Assembly (NCBI RefSeq): GCF_026870175.2
Contig: NZ_CP113977.2
Coordinates: 3,782,001 to 3,846,000, forward strand
Direction of reading: 5' to 3'
Source: Flavobacterium aestivum
GTDB taxonomy: Bacteria > Bacteroidota > Bacteroidia > Flavobacteriales > Flavobacteriaceae
DNA: 64,000 nt
Shown in pieces: positions 38,401 to 47,400 of the stretch. Numbering within the stretch: the first letter of the stretch is position 1; the number at the start of each line of letters is the position of its first letter. The translations under genes were made by a program, and so were the position numbers. The notes under the pieces were generated by a model that worked only from the letters and a program-made list of their open reading frames with translations, was not told where the DNA came from and did not search any database.

Positions 38401-41400
38401 AAGATAAGTCTAATGCCTCGTTTACCTTTGAAGGATTCTCGGTTGAAGTTTTCAACATATCAAACTCTACATCAATCGCAAATAAACTTCCTGTAAAATC
38501 ACTAACATTAAATATGTTTAACGATTCTGTGATGAGTATTTTGCTATTTGCGTCTGATAAGATAAAATTGTTTCGTTCACCTGAATTACCAGAATCCATT
38601 GGCAGATATACTCCTCCGGATTTTAAGATTCCTAAGAACCCTATGATAAGCCATTCGTTGCGCTCTACCATCAAGGAAACAACATCTCCTCTTGTTACAT
38701 TATATTCATCACGCAAATGATGTGCTAATTGGTTTGCTTGTTCATTAAGCTGCTTGTAAGTAAACGTTTTATTTTCAAACTCAAGAGCTATGCTATCAGG
38801 CGTTGCTGTTACTTGTTGCTCGAAAATATCTATTAAGGTTTCGTCTTTATCGTATACTAATGCTTTTTGATTGAGCTCATTAAGCAGCCAATTTTGTTCT
38901 CGTGCTGTTAAATAGTTTAATGTATTTATTGCTACCGATGGTTTTTCGATTACTGAATTCATTAAGGCCGTTAAGTGCCCTAATAAATTTTCCATACGAT
39001 GTTTGCTATAAATAGCAGTATTGTATTCTAATGTCAACGAAATATTTGATTCGTTTTCTATAAAGTAAAAACGCAAGTCAACTTTACTTATCGGTACATC
39101 TAATTGGTTATCTATAACCGAAAGACCTTCAAATTCCGGTATTTCATTTTTATCCAATAAATTTTCTAAAACTACCACTACATCAAATAATGGTGAACGA
39201 CTCATGTCTCGTTCTACCTGCAGTTCATTTACTAATAAATCAAAAGGATATACTTGATGCTTGAATGCATTCAGGACGTTATTTTTTACTTTTTTAGAAA
39301 GAGAATTAAACGTTTCGTCCTCACTAATCTTGGTTCTTAATACCAACGTATTGATAAAAAACCCTATTTGGTCTCTTAAATCCGGATGTTCTCTTCCTGC
39401 TGAAGGCGAACCAATAATAATATCATTTTGTCCTGTATAACGATGCAATAACGATTTTACAAGTGATAATAATCCCATGTAAAGTGTAGTTTCCTGTGCC
39501 TCTAAACAAGCTTTGAATGCCTTACTTATTTCTGGGCTTAAACTAAGATGTACCTGATCTCCGTGAAATGTTTGTACCGGTGGTCTTGGAAAATCTGTTG
39601 GTAAGCCTAAAACTTCTATTTCATCTTCAAATTGATTTAACCAGTAGGCTCTGTGCGTTGATAATCGATCCGATTGCAATTCTTTCTCCTGCCATGCTGC
39701 ATAATCTTTGTATTGAATTGGTAGCGCTGGCAATACAGGAAGTTCATTTTTTATAAATGCTTTGTATCCTTCTATTACTTCTTTAACAAAAACATGAATC
39801 GATCTTTCATCAAAAATAATATGGTGAACACACAAAAAGAAAAGATGTTCGTTATCAGCAACTTTAATTATATGAGCCTTTACTAATGGTGCTTTATCCA
39901 GACTGAAAGGTATTAAGGAAAGTTCCAGTGCTTTGTTTTGCGCGTATTCTTTAGGGTTTGATTCATTAGAAGCGTCTTCTTGACTAACTTCAAATGAACA
40001 TTCTTCTGACGTTATTATTTTTTGATACGCTTCTCCTTCTTCTTGTATAAACGATGTTCGTAAACTCTCGTGTCTTTCTATTACAAATAGAAATGCCTTA
40101 TTTAGCGCTTCTAGGTTTAGATCACCTTGAAGCCAATAAGTAACAGGAATATTATGTACCGCTTCTACTCCATCTTCAAATTGTTCCAACAACCATAGTC
40201 TTAGTTGTGCATAGGAAAGTTTGTAGAGAGCTTGCTCAGGAACTCTTTCAATTTTTTGATAATTTGTCTTATCAGAAGCTTTTAATAAAGCTACCTGACT
40301 CTCAAAAACCGGATTTATAAAGATATCTTCCAGTTCTAGTTTGATTTCCAGTTTTTTAAACAATTGTGAAATTAATTGGATTGCTCGTAATGAATGTCCT
40401 CCAATAGTAAAGAAGTTGTCCTGAGTTTCAATTTCTTGAATTCCTAAAACATTTTGCCATACTTCCAGTAACCCAGCTTCTATTTTGTCTCTTGGTACTA
40501 CTATTTCTTTTGGTTTTGTTTCCAAATAGCTTGGCAATGCCTTTTTATCAATTTTCCCACTACTGTTTTTTGGTAATGCGTCTAAATAAATTAGATGAGC
40601 TGGGATCATATAGTCAGGCAAAAAGTTTTTTAAATATTCCTGAATTTCTGTAGCGGGAATATCCTGTACTCCTTCATAATATGCTATTAAATACTTATCA
40701 TGACCTTCTCCTTGGGTAATTACCGCAGCATTAACAATTTGAGGATGATTATTTAATACATTTTCTATTTCTCCTAATTCTATTCTATAGCCTCTTATTT
40801 TTACTTGTGTATCTATACGACCCAAAAAGTCAATTCTACCGTTTGAATACCATGAAGCCAAGTCTCCTGTCTTATACATCTTTCCGGCGCCAAAAGGATT
40901 TTTCAAGAAGCTGATTTCTGTTTGCTCGTTTTTATTTAAATACCCCTGAGCAACACCAACACCTCCAATGTACATTTCGCCTGGAACTCCAATAGGTTGC
41001 GGTTGAAGAAATTCGTTTAAAATGTATACCTGAAGATTGCCTATTGGTTTTCCTATCGGCAATCTTTGATATTTGAGATCAGAAGCTTCAACCTGATGCA
41101 TTGTTGCCCATACTGCACATTCTGTAGGACCATAACAATTCATATATGTTACTTCTTTGCTATAATCTATTGCCACTTGCTTGTTTGCTACATCTCCAGC
41201 CGTAATTATTAATCGTAAAAACGAAAGGTCATTTACAGGTATTGATGCTAAGTATGCAGGAGGAAGTAACACAATCGATACTTTTTTCTCTTTTAAATAA
41301 CTTGTTAAAGCAATGACATCTTTTAAAATTTTATTATCTGCCAAGACTAAACTTGCGCCAGAAGTAATCGCCATAAAAATCTCAGCAATCGAAGCATCAA

Positions 41401-44400
41401 AAGATGGTGACGCAAATTGTAACACATTATCCTCTACAGATGGTTTGAATATAATATACTCATTTTTAACCATATTGACACAGTTTTTATGAGATACTAA
41501 TACTCCTTTTGGTTTTCCGGTAGAACCTGATGTATAAATTACATAAGCTGAATCATCAGCTGTGTAATCTGGTACTATATTTTGTTCTTGTTTCTCGATA
41601 ACTTCATAAATTTCATCTACACTAAACGCATTAGATATAAAATCTGAAGAACGATTTATCATGCTACTTTCAGTAATCAATAATGAAATGTTAGCGTCAG
41701 ATATGATGTATTTTATTCGTTCTGCCGGACTGGAAGAATCTATTGGTATATAAACTGCACCAACTTTTAAAATAGAAAGCATCCCGATAATTAACCATTC
41801 ATTTCTATTTACCATTAAACCAACATGCATCCCTTTAGAGACATTGAAATGCTCTTGTAAAGATTTTGCCAGCGTATTAACAGCATTATTCAGTTCTTCG
41901 TAAGTCCATGATTTTGTTGAAGTTTGAAGCGCTATGGCATGAGGACTTCTGTCAACTTGTTCTTCGAATAATTGAACTAAAGTTAATTTTTCATCATACT
42001 CAAAAGACGCCTGATTAAATCCGTATAGTAATTGCTGACGCTCTTTATCTGTAATATAATTGAGTTCTTTTATTTTTTGAGAAGGCAATTCAACTACTGC
42101 CCGAATCAATTCTTCAAAATGTACACAGAATCTTTGCATTCTTTCTTCCAGAAAAAGATCGGTATTGTATTCTAGATTTAAATTAATTTCGTTATCGCTT
42201 TCTACAAAAAATAATCGAACATCAACTTTACTCTTTTCATTGATAAGTAAATGATCTTCAATACTTACCCCTTCCATTTCAGGCAACTTCTCGCTATTTT
42301 CCTTGTTTTGAATTAAAACAGCTATATCAAATAAAGGCGATCTGCTTAAATCTCTGTTAAAGCCTAAATCATCTACTAATAAATCAAATGGGTAGATTTG
42401 ATGATCAAATGCTTCAACAACAACATTTTTTACTTTCTTTAAAAACTCCGTAAAAGATTCTTCTGTGTTTAATAACGTTCTTAATGGTAATGCGTTGATA
42501 TAAAACCCTATTTGATCCTCTAAATCCGAATGATCTCTTCCTGCCGTTGCCGTTCCGATTATAATATCTTTTTCACCTGTATACTTATGAACCAACATTT
42601 TTGTAATCGCCATGATTCCAGCGAACAAAGTCGTTTTTTCTCCAACTAATAATGACCTGAATTTTGCAACCAATTCTGGTTCAAATGAATATTTAAACTG
42701 TGTACTATTGAAGGTTTTTATGGAAGGTTTTGGTGCATCCATTGGTAAATTTATCAAAGGAATATCTCCTTCAAATTTTTGCAACCAATAATTTCTATGT
42801 GCATTAAGATTGCCACCTTCTAATTCTTGTAATTGCCATGCAGCATAATCTTTATATTGAATTGAAAGTGGTTGTAAACTAATTTCTGTTTTGTGTTGTA
42901 AAGCATTGTATATACTTAAAAACTCAGTAATTAAGTTTTTGATAGACCATTCATCTGTAATAATATGGTGCATACTAAGCATGAATAAGTATCTTTCTTC
43001 TTCAACTTTGTTTATCTGCACTCTTAATAATTGATCACTTGCTAAATTAAATGAAGCAAAAGCTGCTTCTTTTGATAAATTAGTTGCAATTTCTATTGCA
43101 TTCTCTTCATTTGATACATCGTTATAATCAACACTGAAATCTATCGTATTTATGTCACTAACAAACTGATACGGAATTCCGTCAATTTCTTTAAAATTGG
43201 TTCTTAGAATTTCATGACGCTCAATAAGACATTTAAATGCTTCTGTTACATTACCGATATTTACTTTACCATTCAACCAATAACTCATTTGTATATTGTA
43301 AGCTGTTGAACCCAGAGATTCAAATTGTTCCAATATCCATAATCTTCTTTGTGCATGCGATAATTCATAACGATCACTAACTTCTACAGTAGTAATCGTT
43401 TTATAATGATTCACATATGACTGATCTATACAACCCGCTAAATCAACGAGTCTTGGGTATTCGAAAACATCTTTTAATCGTAACTCTACATTTAATTTTT
43501 TATGTATGTTAAGTATTAATTGAATTGCTTTTAAGGAATGTCCTCCAATTTCAAAGAAATCATCTGTAGTACTTATATCTTTAACACCTAATATCGACTC
43601 CCACAATTCCATCAGTACTTTTTCCGTAACCGTTTGTGGCGCTGTAAGTACTCTTTCTCTTAGCTCAATATCAATTTCAGCTAGTTTTTTTCTGCTAATT
43701 TTACCATTATGTGTTAATGGGAACTCTTCTAATTGTAATATATGAGCAGGCACCATATAAGCAGGCAACTTACCTCGAAGTAGTGTCTTTAAATGGTCTG
43801 TATCAATAGTTTCTTTTCCGGTAACATATCCTAAAAGATCATTTCCATTTACGATTACCACTGCTTGGTTTACTTGCGAATCTGCTTGCAATAATGATTC
43901 TATTTCACCCAACTCAATACGATATCCTCTAAGTTTCACTTGGCTATCGCCTCTTCCCAGATATATTAATCTTCCATTAAAATCCCATTGGCATAAATCA
44001 CCTGTATCATAAATGATCTCATCATTATTAAGTGGATTCTTTATAAACTTTTTCGCTGTTAATTCATTATCCGTATACCCTTTTGCAACTCCTTTACCCC
44101 CAATAAATAAATTTCCTGTTATTCCATGAGGCAAAATTTGTCCCAGTTTATCCAATATATAAAGGGTTGTATTATAGATTGGTTTTCCTATTGAGTTTAA
44201 ATCTGTTTCTTTTTGAATATATTGGCATGTTGACCAAATTGTTGTTTCTGTCGGACCAAACATATTATAAAGTTGTCCTGGCATTTCTAATAATCGTGCT
44301 CCTAATGATAGTGGTAAAAATTCCCCTCCAGATATTCTTTTCAATGATGTTGTTGCCTTCCAACCTGTTTCTAAAAGTAAATTCCATACACTTGGTGTGG

Positions 44401-47400
44401 CTTGTACAATAGTAACTTCATTTTCATCTATCATCGCAGACAGCAACCTAGGATCTGTAATTACTGCACTTGGAGCAATCAGAACTGAACCACCTACACA
44501 TAATGTCGTAAAAAATTCCAGTACAGAAATATCAAATGTAAAAGTGGTAATAGCCAGCAACTTATCTTGATTTGTAACACCTACTATATCGATAACTGAT
44601 TTTAGCAAATTAACCACTGAGTTATGCCTAATCATCACACCTTTCGGTCTTCCTGTAGAACCTGAAGTGTAGATAATGTATACTAGATCTTCTCCATTTA
44701 GTGATACGTTTAATCGTGTTTTTGGATAAGTTCCTAATTCTTCCTGAATATCAATAATATTAAGGCTTGACACTAAGTATCCTGATACTTCTGTATCTGT
44801 AAGCAGTAATGAAACATTTCCATCACTTAACATATATTCTACACGATCTGCAGGGTAATTAGGATCAATTGGCAGATATGCAGCACCAGCTTTTAATATT
44901 CCTAAAATACTGATTATTAAATTCTCACTTCTGTCCTGCATGATACCCACAATACTTTCTTTGCCAATATTATGTTTGGTTTGCAGATAATGCGCTAATT
45001 GATTGGAACGCTCTTCTAATTCCTGATAATTTAACGTGATGTTTTCGTATTGTAGTGCTGTCTGATTTGGTTTTAAATCTACTTGAGATTCAAAAAACGA
45101 AATCAAAGTTTTATCTACAGATTGGGATACAATTTCTCCCTGATAGTTTTCGAGTAATTCTCTTTGTTCTTCCGCATCTAGTAATGATAATTTATCTAAC
45201 GATATTGTACTATCATCAACTACACTTTCTAATAATTTTTCTAAATGAGCGCCTAATCTTTGAATACGCTCATGGCTGTAAATATCGGTATTGTATTCTA
45301 TGTGAACACTGATTTCTCCTAATGGACTTTCTCTAAACCAAAATGTAAGATCATACAAACTTGTTTCTACAGCTACACGCATATACGAAACTGCCAAGCC
45401 TTCCATCTCTACTGTATCTTCTAATAAGGCCTCATCACTTTCTAAGATAACTGCAACATCATATAACGGGAAACGGCTTAAATCTCTGGATAAATCCAAT
45501 TCGTCTACTAATAAATCAAATGGATAGGATTGGTTTTCATATCCTTCTAAACAAGTTTCTTTTACTAAGTTTAACAGACTTGTAAAACTCTCAGACCCTT
45601 TAAATTGAGTTCGCAATGCCAGATTATTGATATAAAACCCAATTTGATTCTCAAGATCTGAATGGTCTCTTCCTGCTACCGGAGTTCCTATAATAATATC
45701 TTCCTGACCGCTGTATCGATACAAAAGTGCTTTTGTCAATGAGATAAATCCCATAAAGAGCGTACTGTCCTGCTCTTTTACATAATTTCTAAAAGCATGA
45801 CTGGTTTGTTCTGAAAACTGAACTTGAATCTGCGCACCATTATAAGTCTGCACCGATGGACGCACGTAATCTGACGGTATATCTAAAACCGGTAATTCTC
45901 CACCTAATTGCTTTAACCAATAATTGCGGGAATCAGCCAATTCTCCTTTTGAAAGTGTTTGTAACTGCCAGGCTGCATAATCTTTATACTGAATTGGTAA
46001 TGTTTCTAATGATTTGGTATCGCCTTTAACAATCGAATTATAATAACTGATTAAATCACGAACCAATACCTGCATCGACCATGCATCTGAAATAATATGA
46101 TGAATAGAAAACAGCAATCGATGATGTTCTTTGCCTAATTGCAACAAGACAGCTTTAAATAAAGGTCCTTTAGACAAATCAAAAGTTGAAGCTGCTAGTT
46201 CCGCTAAGACTTTTTCAATCGAAACTTCTTGATTTTGAGAATCCTGTAAACTTGTGACAGGAATTTCAAAATTGATATCTTTTGAAGGCTTTATCAATTG
46301 GCGTGGTTCGCCATCTTTTAAGATAAATATTGTTCGCAGACTCTCATGACGTTCAATTAATTTTATAAATGCTGCTGTTAGTGCTTCTAGATTTAATTCT
46401 CCCTGAATATCATAACTTATCGGGCGACTATATGCTGTAAGGTTTTCTTGTAATTGTTCTAAAACCCATAAACGACGCTGTGCATGTGACAATGCATAAT
46501 CTTCCTGTTCTGCCACTTGTTGTATAGCACTGTAAACCGTTTCGCCTTTTGATGCTGAGATTAATAAGGCTTGCGCTTTTAACTGCGAATGATTGAAGAT
46601 CTCTCCTATACTCAGTTGCACTTCGTGTTGTTTATACACTCTTGAGATTAACTGAATCGCTTTTAAAGAGGACCCCCCTAGATCAAAGAAGGAATTGTTT
46701 CTGCCAATACTGCTTTGGGGAACACTCAATAGTTCAGCCCAAATTGTACTTAATGAGGTTTCGATTGCTCCATTTGGTGCTTCGTAATTACTGCCTCGTA
46801 ATAATTCGGATGGTTTTGGTAAAGCACGTTTGTCGACTTTACCATTTAAGGTCAGTGGAAATTCTTCGATATAAATAAAGTAATCTGGAATGCTGCTGCG
46901 ATCTAAGGTAGCCGATAAAAGCAAACGCAATTCTCCTGATCCGTATTCTGTTCCGCTGTAATAACAAAGTAATGAATCTGCGGTAGTATCTGTATGCAAT
47001 ACTAATTCTACCTGACCTATTCCCTCTAGGTTTAATAATGAACTGCGAATGCCGTCAAGCTCCACTCGTACACCATGAAGTTTGATCTGATCGTCTATTC
47101 TACCCAGAATTTCTAAATTTCCATTGCTGTCATAACGACCTAAATCACCTGTTTTGCAAACCAAATCTTTTCGATCTGTAACCAATGGGTTCTGTACAAA
47201 TAAAGCTGCTGTAAGTTCCTGATCTAAGTATCCTTTACTTACATACGGACTTTTGATATATACTTCACCAATTTCGTCGTCATTACAAATTTCATCTCCA
47301 TTAATGACTGCTATTAAAGTATTACTGATCGCTTGTCCAACCGGTAAAACGGTACCGGGATCTAAATCTTCATTTGGAATATGGTAACAGCTTTTTAAAA

